Source: Anodontia alba
Taxonomy: Eukaryota; Mollusca; Bivalvia; Lucinida; Lucinidae
Direction: 5' to 3'
DNA: 64,000 nt
Assembly: GCA_964016985.1 (NCBI GenBank)
Contig: OZ024831.1
Location: 25,649,631 to 25,713,630, forward strand
Below are positions 45,940 through 56,693 of the stretch, piece by piece. The translations under genes were made by a program, and so were the position numbers. The stretch's first letter is position 1; every line of letters starts with the position of its first letter. A model generated the notes under the pieces. That model worked only from the letters and a program-made list of their open reading frames with translations, searched no databases and was not told the origin of the DNA.

Positions 45940-46517
45940 ATTCAACGTCGGTTTGCAAGATGGAACCCCAGCTTTATGTTGAATAAGTCTATAAATTCAG
46001 AAGTAAGTTTGTTACTATAGGCGTGTCGGAAACATCCATCAAGATTGTCCTTCGTTGCAAAAGGATCAGTGATGACATGAATGTTATGCGGCAAACCACA
46101 TGCATGGTTTTAGCTTAATTATGGTTGATAACTGCTTCCTTCTTTAGCTGTAGTCGGGCCTCAGGTTCAATGACATTTCCTTCCTTGATTTGTTTCAGAC
46201 GTTTGGCATCTATCTATCTGTCCCGTCCGTTTGTTTCAGAAAGTTGGAATCTAACTATCGCTGTTCTCGGATTACACCCATCGTAGTCCAGCTTGTGGTT
46301 TTGGATTACTCTGGCTTTAGATATCCACTGAGCCCTCTACTGTTTCGTCATAGTTTGTTTTTATAATTACTTATTATTTGCTTTACTGTGATGTTTCACT
46401 TATAAAGCAGAGGACCCGATACGGACCGAACAAAAACATTGTAATTTGTTTACTTCCAAGGATATTGGTGGCACAAAAATTGCAGCTTCCTTGCGCATCG
46501 TTTTGTCTTGAATTCAT
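45940..46517 (-). pseudogene. Possible decayed coding region (speculative)
   Basis: Minus strand, reading downward: an ATG frame at 46517-46383 (44 codons, with CNFCATN); a frame from an ATG at 46351 to a stop at 46115 broken by two in-frame TAG codons (at 46337-46339 and 46214-46216), with pieces such as SKARVIQNHKLDYDGCNPRT and EGNVIEPEARLQLKK; then, after a frame change, HVITDPFATKDNLDGC and SNKLTSEFIDLFNIK to about 45955. The residue composition looks protein-like through three successive segments, suggesting an old inactivated exon or element. I recognise no family. No piece exceeds what chance allows. Confidence 0.28.
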
Positions 46518-46642
46518 ATCGTGCACACAAGAGCCAACAGAATATCAATGTATGTAAGAAAACTATCTGAGCTGAATGTAGTTCTTCCTTTTAAAATATT
46601 AGTCTGTTTGTTCAATTCTATACACGTTTTCCACTAATATAA

Positions 46643-46749
46643 CCCAGTTAGCATTCTTTATAAATCTATAGCGGGCCGTTATCGGCCCGTCAGCTACCCT
46701 GACGGGCCAATAACGGCCCGCTATAGATTTATAAAGAATGCTTATTGAG
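46643..46749. repeat. Family G2: near-perfect hairpin
   Basis: Starts CCCAGTTAGCATTCTTTATA, with inner arms GCGGGCCGTTATCGGCCCG and inverse, loop CTACC. Relative to G1 it has TTTATAAA instead of TACGTAAA and TTATCGG instead of TCACCGG, with the mirrored changes in the other arm. Confidence 0.8.
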
Positions 46750-46808
46750 AATGTACGAATATACAAACATACGTTTTTAATGACTTTCGATAAAGATGTT
46801 GATATACA

Positions 46809-47022
46809 TTTGAACCGCAACGTCAGAAACCGTACCTTTGGACATGTGGGCCCTGTGATGATTCAGATCAGCCTGCTCATTTGCGTAGTCAGATCAGAAT
46901 CTTCACATTGCGCATTTTGGAAAGCCAATGATGCAAAAATTCTTCATGCGGACAACGAAAACTCTGATAGGACTGCGCGGACGCGCATGTCCGAAGGTAC
47001 GTTTTCTGCCGTTGCGGTCGAT
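46809..47022. mobile_element. Family E4
   Basis: TTGAACCGCAACGTCAGAAAC, CGTACCTTTGGACATGTG to CGAAGGTACGTTTTCTGCCG, TTGCGGTC. Its terminal inverted repeat is the longest seen in the family. Confidence 0.7.
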
Positions 47023-47375
47023 TTTGAAATACAACATATACGCTAAATTATGAATGAAATTGTTGTAATAAACATTTAGCGGTGCACTCATTCAGCTCAC
47101 GGTAATAAATAAAAGATTTAGATGCCGTCAGATGATATCTTTAATTGATATCTAATTCTGGAACAATAAAACGCGAATAAACGTCAGAAGTGTGATTTAT
47201 ATAGCTATACTTAGGACCATAAAAATAATTATACACGAGAAGCAGGAATGAGTGAATGAAATGAATCCGTGTCGTGGGCTCTCATAAAACATACTTCTTG
47301 TAAATAAAACACCATGACGTTATTTTCAATGCCTAACACGCTTGGTAAGCTATTCAATAGACGATATTTTTAATT

Positions 47376-47703
47376 CAGTCGACTCCCGTTATCTCGAATT
47401 CCAAGGGACTCACTGAAACACTTCGAGATATCCGTACTTCGACATATCAGAGTTGAGAGAGTGAGGAAAACAATAAATTGAACAACCACATTTAACAAAT
47501 GAATGTGTTATTTGACTCCTGAAGTAAGAAATATATATATAAAATAATGTGGAAAAGAAGAGAAATTAGGAGCAATTTCTCCTCTTTTCCACATTATTTT
47601 GTGACCTGATGCCATAGTTTCATGTAAAAACAGGGACCAGATTTTCACTTCAAGATAAGCGGTAATTCGAAATAAGTGGGTTCGAGATAACGAGGTTCGA
47701 CTG
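47376..47703 (+). mobile_element. Family B4: pogo/Tigger-like MITE
   Basis: CAGTCGACTCCCGTTATCTCG to ACGAGGTTCGACTG|TA; the left TA is mutated to TT. The central arms read AATAATGTGGAAAAG and CTTTTCCACATTATT, both altered relative to B1-B3 (AATATTGTGG / CCACAATATT). Confidence 0.85.
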
Positions 47704-47937
47704 TATTTTCATTTTTTGTCGAAAAAATAGGGTTTGACAGTTGATGCGAATCGTCTCCTCTTGTCAAAATTAGTAAATATCATCAAATTGTCATCTACTG
47801 AATTTGCACAGACAATGCTACATGTCATGCATGGTATACAGTGAAATTAAAATTTCTGCCATTTTACATATATACTCACATAGCTCTTGATAAGATGCGA
47901 TTTTTTTTCATCTTGTACTTTGTATATCATTACGAAA

Positions 47938-48208
47938 ACACGACAATTCAATTTTATTGAAAATTTCACTTCCAAAAACTGAAAATTTTTAGATAGAAAA
48001 ATCTCTGATATTTTTCATATTTCTGCTCGAAACATAGATTGTTGGTACTCGTTAGAACCGCCTCGGCGAGGCGGTTCTAACGAGTACCAACAATCTATGT
48101 TTTCGAGCAGAAATAAGAAAAATAATGTATACCCCTGTAAACCCCAGTTTTACTACATAAAAGCGGGGTTTCAGTAGGTCAAAATTATACCGGTATGTTT
48201 TCGTGATG
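47938..48208 (+). mobile_element. Family A12: copy with mirrored arm changes
   Basis: Arms TTTCTGCTCGAAACATAG, ATTGTTGGTACTCG and inverse. The changes GTTGG (usual GTGGG) and CGAAAC (usual CAAAAC) appear on both arms. Confidence 0.88.
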
Positions 48209-48399
48209 TGCACACAGCCCACATATACTTAAATTCGTTTTGTCGAATAAATGGAATAAGTGTTTATCAAACAAAGCAAACCTCCATTTGGTTTGGTTCC
48301 AGCTCATTATCTATAAATGAGTTAAGATATTTGCAAATTGGGATGCAGAATTTTGAAGGTTGTCTTCCTGTTCTATAATCTCGGACCCATCAATACCGT

Positions 48400-48549
48400 A
48401 GTTTAATAATCCACTAAAATAAAACCAAAGTAATATCATGACTATAAAGGCTGGTCAGTAGAGTGTTTTTGTTTTGTTTTATTTTAGTGGATTATCAAAC
48501 AGGATTATGAGAAAAATATTTAGTCACTGGAGACTGGAGCCAGTCTAAC
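48400..48549. mobile_element. Family Q2, left end truncated
   Basis: Begins at ATAATCCACTAAAATAAAACC and ends GGAGACTGGAGCCAGTCTA; shares TAGTGGATTATCAAACAGG with Q1. Confidence 0.65.
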
Positions 48550-49329
48550 CTTGTATATACTTCACGCTTCAGTTTTTCGTTTCAGTTTTATGTGTTCTTT
48601 GGTCTCAAGTGTCATTCTTTTTTAATATCTAGTTTTCTTCTGGCTTCTGTCTGTAAGCTTTTGGTGTAATGTTATATCTACCTAATTTTTTTTTTCGTTT
48701 ATCGACGTCAGTTATACAAAAAAACAAAAAACAAAAAAAAAAAAAACAAAAAAAAAAAAAACAAAAAAAAAAAAACACAAAAAAAACATATAAATGTACG
48801 GTTTATAGGTCAAACATACAACTGTCCAAAAAAGGCATATTTTAGGTCCGTTTTTTAGCTTCTTAACTCTATTGACAGGTTATATGAACAGTAAAGAGCC
48901 AGAGCAGCCAGCCAAGCCATACAATCTGATATTTTTTTTTTTTTCAAGTTTTCTCTGCAGTATCCAATTATTCAGTAAGTGGACAGCTTTTGCTATAAAG
49001 ATCCCCTTTTCACGTGGCGAGTCCCATTTTCTATAAAGGTGACAAATCCCTTAAGTATGGAATCCAAATTAAAGATATTGCTTTGATGACAATAATGTGG
49101 AAAACCACAACCACTTCAAAGTGTATTGCTGTTTATAGATATGTGTAAAAGCTTTCCCACATCGCGCTATTCTGTGGTGTATTTGATTCTTATAATTTTT
49201 TTCCACTCTCTGGGCTAAATCCGCAGACGACAAGTGTGTTATCTTATTTTTCCTAGAAATTAGGCTTTTGCATTTCGTGCAAACCATTTACATGAAATAT
49301 AAACGCACATGTTCCAGGAAAATTAAGAA
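48550..49329. other. Unassigned; A-rich tract and short hairpin
   Basis: A/C low-complexity tract at 48718-48788. At 49236-49325, TTATTTTTCCTAGAAATTAGG and CATGTTCCAGGAAAATTAAG frame an imperfect stem that resembles the outer stem of the 26.1-kb hairpin. Confidence 0.45.
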
Positions 49330-49860
49330 GCAGATTTCAAAATGTCGTCTGCTGGAATTGTACCCAGCATGCAGCGCGTTAAAGGGACAGCAACATTGGC
49401 GACGATGAACAGTTTTGACAAACCACACATTTTGCTGCAAAATTTAATCAAATAAAAAAAACAAAAAAAAAAAACACTGTAAAAAAAGTTGATGACGTTT
49501 AAATAGTTTATAACAATTTTCAAGGACGTTGTCATTTTGAATATTTTATGAGGTTCCAAGTATTTTAAATTATTAGATAAAACCTTCCTTCTGACAAAAA
49601 CAAACATTGTTGTTGTCAAGCAGTCAATAAAGGTCTACAGAATATTATTGCAGAAATCATTCTCATAGTTTGTGTATGTGTGTAATTAAGGTTCTGTGAC
49701 GTCATGAGAGCAATTTTGAATTGTGACGTCATGAGAAGAATTTTGAAATCTTCAAACCTAAATGGTATTCTTATTTGTCGTCTGATTTTAATTAAATATG
49801 CATCAAAATTCATGAATTGTCAAGATTTTTCCTCTCAGGTAAATTCTTAGCCAACACTGC
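49330..49860 (+). repeat. Repeat L copy 1
   Basis: AAAGGGACAGCAACATTGGC, TGACAAACCACACATTTTGC, GATGACGTTTAAATAG, ATTTTGAATATTTTATGAGG and CTTCAAACCTAAATGG parallel the blocks of copy 2. It contains a local 27-bp duplication with TGTGACGTCATGAGA twice (49695 and 49722). Confidence 0.5.
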
Positions 49861-49979
49861 TATTCGCTTTAAATTGTATTTAAAACTTAAAACAAATCAG
49901 TTTGCATGTTGATTTCAAATTCAGAAAGTTGATTGAATCAGTCAGTGTGCTGTTAGTACTCGCATATTCAGATTTTATA

Positions 49980-50089
49980 TTGACAAACAGTGCAGATCCA
50001 GATCAGTTGGCTTCTTAAGAAGCCAACTGATCTGGATCTACACTGTTTGCTAAGACACGGCATCTCGTATTCAGCAAGAGAAGGGTTAA
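49980..50089 (+). mobile_element. Family F7: GCAAACAG hairpin with right TTAA end
   Basis: The hairpin ACAAACAGTGCAGATCCAG, ATCAGTTGGCTTCTT and inverse is perfect. The right end TTCAGCAAGAGAAGGGTTAA is intact. The left end is lost. Confidence 0.7.
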
Positions 50090-50489
50090 AATATAAAGTA
50101 ATAGTCCCTTTAGTGGAATAATAAAGCAAATCAGAAAAAAACATACATGAATATTGTAAAAAAAAACCAAACTTTCCGGAAGCTTATTATACAATTATAT
50201 ATAATTAAAATGACTTCAGAAATCAGTTAAAATTAATCTTAAAATTTCATTTAAAATTAGGTTTAAATTTAATATGCATTTATACATTAAAATTAATTGT
50301 TAAAACACAATGCCATTACAACCCTGTATGTCACCACGAAGAAACCCTGATAAATATTCACTAGCTATGCTGAAATGTCCAGAAGGAGGATTCACCTGGA
50401 ATGCATGCATAGCATTTTCGAATAGACAGGGAATGACATCAATCACTGCAACAATATGCCGTCTAATATAATACAACAGGACTCATATT

Positions 50490-50850
50490 CTGTTTTCCCA
50501 TCGTCTTTGAAAGGGAAAAGCACGGTTGGTAAAGAATGCATCTTATGTGAACGATTTTGTCAAATCATGCATTTGGAGGTAAATTTGATCAAAATCAGAT
50601 AAAAGCCAAAGAAATTAAAGACGTTTAAAGATTTCAGAAACCAAGGCTTTATGACATCATAAAACCTCATTAAATATTCAAAATGGCGGCACCAATAAAA
50701 ACAGTATTGATGTCTTCAAACCTTGATAACGTACCTTTTTGTCATCCGTTTTTGATCAAATATACATCAAAATGCACGTTTTGTCACACTCTTGCATCTA
50801 AGATCCATTCCTCGCCAATATTGCTCTTTAAGATAATAAAGAATTTCACT
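50490..50850 (+). repeat. Repeat L copy 2
   Basis: TTTGAAAGGGAAAAGCACGG, TTTTGTCAAATCATGCATTTG, AAGACGTTTAAAGATTTC, CATTAAATATTCAAAATGGC, CTTCAAACCTTGATAACG. The 65-codon frame at 50683 is inside this repeat. Confidence 0.5.
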
Positions 50851-51404
50851 TTCGGCGATGTACTAATCGAAATGGTGTGATCCAATATAATTTTCACAGC
50901 CTGATGGAACAATCAGCAAACTATAGTATACACAAATTAAAACCATACCAATGACTGAAGGGCAAACTCAGACAATAAAGGAATTACATTGTCCCACTTT
51001 ACGGTAAATGTCCTAATACTTCGAACACTTAATTCCATACATTTTTTACTTATATCTGCTTTTTTTGTTATTGTTTCTTAAAATACTTAATGGACAGGCA
51101 AACTGTGTAGACCCTGATCAGACTGCTCCTTAAGGGGTGATCTGGGTCTGCACTGTTTGCATATACCATTTTAAAAAATAATTTGGTGTACGCAATTTAA
51201 GGCCATTTACCGTACTCTGGAACATGTTACAGCTCCCGTGTTATTACAAGATACCATTAAGATGAAACAACCTCCTTACTCCCAAGACATTTTCTGAGTG
51301 TCATTATTTCCTTTAACCATTTACTCCCCTGCATTTGTGATGTAGCCATTTTGAATTTGGACGGATCTACTGTTCTAAATAAGGATTTCGGTAAAAAATA
51401 TAAA
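50851..51404. other. Unassigned; small GCAAACAG hairpin at 51089-51163
   Basis: GGCAAACTGTGTAGACCCTG, ATCAGACTGCTCC and inverse, without recognised outer ends. Confidence 0.5.
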
Positions 51405-52285
51405 GAAACTAGAGCAATCGACGGCGCGCCATCGCATATCCCCGCGCCAGCACCATCGCATATCTCCATGTACATCAAAATTCCAAATGCATTCCTCCAG
51501 TCCTCATTCATAGGGCTATTACCTGTGACAGTGTGAAGGTTCTAGCTAAAAAAACTTAAGAGGAATTGGGTGACAATCAATAAATATGACCCCAAACCCT
51601 ACGTTTTGACCTCTAGTGACCCCCAGACATGCCTCCGGGGCAAAAGTTTTGCACCACTGTATTCTACTCTTCATAATCTCCGATTTGATATGCAACATGA
51701 TTATGTTCGAACAAAATTGATTTTGACCCTTCGGGGCAACACCTCCTGGTCCTGGCCCCAGGGGTCACATCAAAATTCCGAATGGGTTCCTCCAGTCCTC
51801 ATCCATAGAGCTATTACCTGTGACAGTTTCAAGGCTCTAGCTAAAAAAAAAACCTAAGAGGAGTTGGGTGACCATCAAAATAAAAACAAAGAAAAAAAAA
51901 AAAAAAAAAAAAAAAAGGACCCAAAATCCTACTTTTTGACCTCTAATGACCCCAAGACATGCCCCAACATTCTGCACAACTGAATTCTACTCTTCATAAC
52001 CTTCAATTTGATGTGCAATATGAGTATATTTGTGCAAAATGAATTTTGGACCCTTCGGCGCCAGAACCCCTAGCCCTGCCCCCAGAAGTCACATCATCAT
52101 TCCGAATGTGTTCCTCCAGTCCTCATCCATAGGGCTATCATCTGTGAAAGTTTCGAGAATCTAGATTAAATGGTCTAGTAGCAATAGTGTGACATTACAG
52201 ACGGACGTACGGACGAACGGACGCCCGGGGTTGGGGGTATAACAATATCCCCGCTTTTTCTTCGAAAAACGCGGGGATAAAAAAG
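51405..52285 (+). mobile_element. Tandem-core element, ATCCCCGC ends
   Basis: The left part has CATCGCATATCCCCGCGCC; the right ends ATATCCCCGCTTTTTC then GAAAAACGCGGGGAT. The core repeats about every 300 bp: GARTTGGGTGACNATCAA, GACCTCTAGTGACCCC, CTTCATAAYCTYCRATTTGA, CCTCCAGTCCTCATCCATAG. The right flank carries GACGGACGTACGGACGAACG. Non-coding. Confidence 0.65.
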
Positions 52286-52289
52286 TAAA

Positions 52290-52925
52290 AAGATTATACC
52301 GCGCCATTATCATGTGGTGGGCAGATAATTCTGTCAAAAGTTGTAATTTGCCCATTTGCAATCCCAAACCAGATCTCCGCAATATCAATGCACATTACAA
52401 GTTTGGTGAAAATGCATCGATATTTACTCTATTTTTACGTACGGAAATGAAAATACGAACGTGTGGCGGGCAGATAACTCTGGTAAAAACTGACAAAATT
52501 CGCCCATATGCAATCCCAAACTAGATGTCTACAATATCAATGCACATACCAAGTTTGCTGAAATGCCATGAATATTTACCCAGTTTATCGACCGGAAATG
52601 AAAATATGGTTGTGTGGCGGAGAGACAATTCTCACAAAAATTGACAAAATTTTCCCATTAGCAATCCCAAACCAGTCTCTACAATATCAATTCATATACT
52701 AAATTTGATGAAAGTCCGTTTATTATTTACTAAAATTATCGCCCGGAAACGAAAAACACTGACATGTGACGGGCAGATAACTCTGACAAAAATTGACGAA
52801 ATTTGCTCATTAGCAATCCCAAATCAGACCCCCACAATATCAATGCACATACCAAGTTTAGTCCAAATACATTCCTGTAAAAGTTAACATCCGGAAACGA
52901 GATAAGGACTGACTGAAGTAGCACG
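52290..52925 (+). mobile_element. Tandem-core element, 150-bp unit
   Basis: GTGTGGCGGGCAGATAACTC occurs at about 52311, 52461, 52611 and 52761, exactly 150 bp apart, with TTTGCAATCCCAAACCAGAT, TATCAATGCACATACCAAG and CGGAAATGAAAATACG in each unit. It ends near GCACGGACGGATGAAC. It abuts the previous element. Confidence 0.7.
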
Positions 52926-53417
52926 GACGGATGAACAGACACTGTAGATCCTGATGAGATGGCTCATTATCGGCTGAAAGAATTAAGGTGAATCTATTCA
53001 CCGCCTAGGGCAATCACTCTGATCTACCAATCTAACATCATTTACATCACCACCCCCCACCTTTCCCCCCCCCCCCCCCTGCCCCATCCCCAACACAAAC
53101 ACACATCACTCCTCCTCTGTGGAGCAAATTATTGCCTTTGAAAGTAGCCCCTTTTGAGAAGATTGAATACAACTACAAGGGATGCATATCCTCTTCAGCT
53201 GGAGTGGTCTCCATTTGAAAATGGAAGCAGAAAACTGCCAACTTAAGATTACTCTCCATTTCAGGTTTCAGGTATGTCTATATTGTCTATTCTATTTACC
53301 TAGATTAATGTTTTTTTTTTGTTTTTGTTTTTTTCGTGTATCAGAACATGTTGTTTCACGTGTTGACCGGATATATACAATAATGTAGCATTTAATGGCA
53401 CATGTTAAAGCAAACTT
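52926..53417. other. Unassigned; partial hairpin, C-rich tract and Family N fragment
   Basis: CAGACACTGTAGATCCTGATG, AGATGGCTCATTATCGG at 52936-52975 is a partial GCAAACAG-type hairpin. C-rich tract at 53049-53080. GGAGCAAATTATTGCC, GTAGCCCCTTTTGAG at 53120-53160 matches Family N. Confidence 0.45.
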
Positions 53418-53654
53418 ACTACCTAACTAACTAACTAAATAAATAAATAGATAAATAAATAAATAAATAAACAAGTAAATACATAAATAAACAAGTAAAT
53501 ACATAAATAAATAAATTAATAAAATGGCGCGCGCATCAGCGACAGAGAAGAATAAGGATGGTACATGTGAAGGCAAAGTAAATAAACAAGTAAATAAATA
53601 AATAAATAAATAAATAAATGGCGTGCGCATCAGCGACAGAGAAGAATAAGGCTG
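53418..53654. repeat. (AAAT)n arrays with a duplicated 37-bp spacer
   Basis: Two AAAT-type arrays each lead into ATGGCGYGCGCATCAGCGAC, AGAGAAGAATAAGG (53524 and 53618), a 94-bp period duplication of the unique spacer with the array. Confidence 0.75.
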
Positions 53655-53719
53655 AAACTACATCCATCAATATGATCAGATACAACTTAAGTCAATTTGT
53701 TGACTTCTCTTTGCTTTTC

Positions 53720-53822
53720 TAAACACGAAGCCCCTTCAGAAAATGGCTCTACTCTAAAAGAAACGACTGTGCTCTCCAAGGGAGGTAAAAACAAGTTTAC
53801 AGACGGTTGCTTCTTCTGAAAG
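53720..53822. repeat. Family N fragment
   Basis: CCCCTTCAGAAAATGGCTC, TACTCTAAAAGAAACGAC, CTCCAAGGGAGG; left arm and loop of the N hairpin. Confidence 0.5.
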
Positions 53823-54065
53823 CATCACGAAAACATACCTATATAATTTTGACCCCCTTAAACCCCACTTTTATATAGTAAAACTGGGGTTTACAGGGGT
53901 GTACATTATTTTTGTTATTTCTGCTCAAAAACATAGATTGTGGGTACTCACAATCTATGTTTTGAGCAGAAATATGAAAAATAACATAATTTTTTTTTCT
54001 GAAAAATTGCCATTTTTTGGTGGTAAAATTTTCAATTGTATTTGAATAGGCGTGTTTTCGTAATG
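53823..54065 (-). mobile_element. Family A13: palindrome collapsed
   Basis: Both ends are present, but the palindrome is reduced to TAGATTGTGGGTACTCACAA: the inner TTAGAACCGCC portion is deleted symmetrically. Confidence 0.85.
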
Positions 54066-54247
54066 GTATATCCATTCCCTTAAGATGAAGCATCATATAA
54101 TGAGCCAGCCAAGACAAAATCTACAATTTGATCTGTGTGTCCAGCAAAGACACAGATCAGCCTGTACATCCACCCAGTATGGCAAGGGTTCTTGTTCAGC
54201 TATTTCGATAGCCCGGAGGCTGTAAAAGGCACAGGCGATCTGCGTCC

Positions 54248-54524
54248 CATAACGAAGACACGCTTATTCAAATATATTGAGAATTTTACCACAAATCATG
54301 AAAACTTTCAGATGAAAAATGCTGATAGTTTCATATTTCTGCTCAAAACAAAGATTATGATACTTGTTAGAACCGCCTCGGTGAGGCGGTTCTAACGAGT
54401 ACCAACAATCTATGGTTTTGAGCAAAAATAAGAAATATTAATGTATACCCCTGTAAACGCCAGTTTTACTGTATACAAGTGGGGTTTAAGGGAGTCAAAA
54501 CTATATAGGCGTATGTTCGTGATG
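54248..54524 (+). mobile_element. Family A14
   Basis: CATAACGAAGACACGC to GGCGTATGTTCGTGATG; the right arm has CGAGTACCAACAATC, the left TGATACTTGTTAG. Confidence 0.82.
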
Positions 54525-54897
54525 TCTAGGCGCCCATATCATAAGGAATAAGGTCTCGCGCTGAGCCTCAAATAAGAACGACATTAAGTCGATTGTATCT
54601 GAAGACCGACCGGCGATCGTATCAAAATGGCAAAGATTGTGTATCCGGAAAATTTCTGCAAACTACATTACTGTCATACGAAGAGACTCAATGAAACCGT
54701 AACTCCAATTTTCGGTATTTTATGCGTTCGCTATTTCCAATGGCAACCTGTTAACTCTATAGATTGCATTCGACTTCACTGCAGCTAATGTTACATGCCG
54801 TTTGGCGGCAGTAAAAAGACTCCTCGTACTTCGACATAGAGCATTCTTTACTGTTGTTTTCTTTGAGACCATTGAGCTCAGTCTGATCATCACGAAA

Positions 54898-55489
54898 ACA
54901 TGTCTATATAATTTTGACCCCGTTAAACCCCACTTTTATGTAGTAAAACTGGGATTTACAAACTTTACAGGGGTATACATTATTTTTCTTATTTCTGCTA
55001 AAGCGGGCCCCCGTAGCCTAGTGGATAAGATAGTTGACTCTTAATCCATTAGGTTTCTCACCGCTGTAGTTCGAGCCTCGCTCGGGTCATATGTGGGAAA
55101 GCCAAGTTCTGCTTACGGATAATCAGGTGGTTTTTCTCCGGGTTCTCCGGTTTTCGCCCACCTTCGATGAACGATCGGCTCGATATAAGTGAAATATTCT
55201 TGAAAGAGCCGTAAAACCCAAATCAAAAAAAAAAAAATTTGCTAAAAAGTGTGGATACGTTAGAATCGCCTCGTCGAGGCGGTTCTAACGAGTACCTACA
55301 ATCTATGTTTTTGAGCAGAAATATAAAAAATATTATTTCTGCTAAAAAAATAGATTGTGGGTTCTAATGAGTACCCACAATCTATGTTTTGAGCAGAAAT
55401 ATGAAAATTATCAGAATTTTATATCTAAAAAATTTCATTTTGTGGTGGTAAAATTTTCAGTATATTTGAATACGCATGTTTTCGTAATG
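54898..55489 (-). mobile_element. Family A15: double-hairpin copy, split by a SINE, inserted in repeat M
   Basis: CATCACGAAAACATGTCTAT to GCATGTTTTCGTAATG. After the SINE there are two successive central palindromes (GAATCGCCTCGTCGAGGCGG at 55262-55281 and the shorter one at 55340-55396), so the centre is partly duplicated. Confidence 0.85.
55003..55239 (+). mobile_element. tRNA-derived SINE (Meta-SINE-like)
   Basis: The head is tRNA-like: box A region GTAGCCTAGTGGATAAG and box B region GTTCGAGCC within GTAGTTCGAGCCTCGCTCGG. The body has TTTTCTCCGGGTTCTCCGG and TTTTCGCCCACC, which I recall as the conserved central part of Meta-type SINEs. It ends in poly-A (55225-55237). The 7-bp flank TGCTAAA is duplicated at 54996-55002 and 55240-55246, as expected of target-primed insertion. 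Needs a partner LINE elsewhere for mobility. Confidence 0.85.
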
Positions 55490-55680
55490 TATCTTGAAAA
55501 ATTGCGTTCCGCTTATGCGGGTGCATGGGGCGGGAAGCGGTGAGGAGTATACGCAGTCCTTCAAACTTTATTGCTGCCATAAGAGTCTCAGTGAAACCAA
55601 GGCGCTTACTTTAGGTTTTTATGCGTCCGTTATTTCCAAGGGCAACATTTATAGACTTTATTTGAAAGGAGAATAGTGAA

Positions 55681-56192
55681 AGACTAAGTCCCTTTTCTAA
55701 TAAAACTATCTCACATTATCCCCAGGTATCAAGATTTCAAGTCAAAATATCAAAAAGAACTCGTGTCATCTTCTTTTTGGCAATATAATAAGTGGGTATA
55801 AACACGCAGTGACACCGCCTAATGCAGTCTTATACCATATTGTTTCTAGTCACGAAGCAGAAGAGACGTATTGTTTTCAAGGTCAAAGGCCATTTAAGAT
55901 GATATTGTACACAAAAGGATCTTTTCAACCCTAGTCCCTTGCATGCCCGAAAGTCTGCAAAAACGCCTATTTCTGTACACAGAATTTACATAAACATCGG
56001 TCGAGAGGCGCATGTTGTCAAAATACCGGGCTTGCTTATGCAGTAGTTATTTTTATCCCACTTTTCATTTAAATCGAGTTTTCTTTTTTCTTTGCCTGGG
56101 GAAGGCTTATATGAATGAATAAATTAAGTGTGGTAAAATTGTCTAAAGTCACTTGAAACGCGTCACCTCGACAGCCGGTCGCAAACTAAAGT
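55681..56192. other. Unassigned
   Basis: No structure recognised. Confidence 0.45.
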
Positions 56193-56413
56193 ATAACGTA
56201 TTTATCCAAACATTCAGCCAGACAGGTCTTGGCAAACTGTGTAGACCCAGATCAGACGCCGCGGACCGCGGCGTCTGATCAGGGTCTACACAGTTTGCTG
56301 CTCATCCAGCGGTGTTTAGACACATCAACGTGTAGCAACATTAAATCTTTCAAATGTTAGTATAAGTATGGTAGGAGTTAAGGTAGGCGAATATCTTGGG
56401 GAAATACGGTATT
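56193..56413. mobile_element. TACCGT-type MITE with perfect GCAAACTG hairpin
   Basis: Centre 56230-56300: GGCAAACTGTGTAGACCCAG, ATCAGACGCCGCGG and inverse. Left ACGTATTTATCC and right GGGGAAATACGGTA ends are decayed but match 14912-15117. Confidence 0.6.
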
Positions 56414-56639
56414 ACACCACCCTTAATAAGAAAGAGATCGGATAGGAAAAATATCCTTTTGTAAAAAATATCCATTTATCTGAAGATACATCACCGTGTA
56501 CCACGCTGTACTAGGGTCGTTGTAAATGTACGCTCCGTTTCAGGGTGTCAGTGTGACAAAAATACTGAATATATTAGACCCAACATAAACTGATGAACGT
56601 ATACATGTATCAGTATAGCCATGATTCAACTTTCAAAAC

Positions 56640-56640
56640 A

Positions 56641-56691
<51 letters not shown>

Positions 56692-56693
56692 AT
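56640..56693. repeat. (AAAT)n microsatellite
   Basis: About 13 units. Confidence 0.95.

Larger units (their letters stand above)
54593..55680 (+). repeat. Repeat M dimer, split by A15
   Basis: Tail of one unit (CGAAGAGACTCAATGAAACC, CTATTTCCAATGGCAACC), then GTTTGGCGGCAGTAAAAAG as the head of the next. That head is cut at about 54897 and resumes at 55490 (TCTTGAAAAATTGCG, GAGTATACGCAGTCC, AGAGTCTCAGTGAAACC). The same tandem phase as at 5720-6233. Confidence 0.6.
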
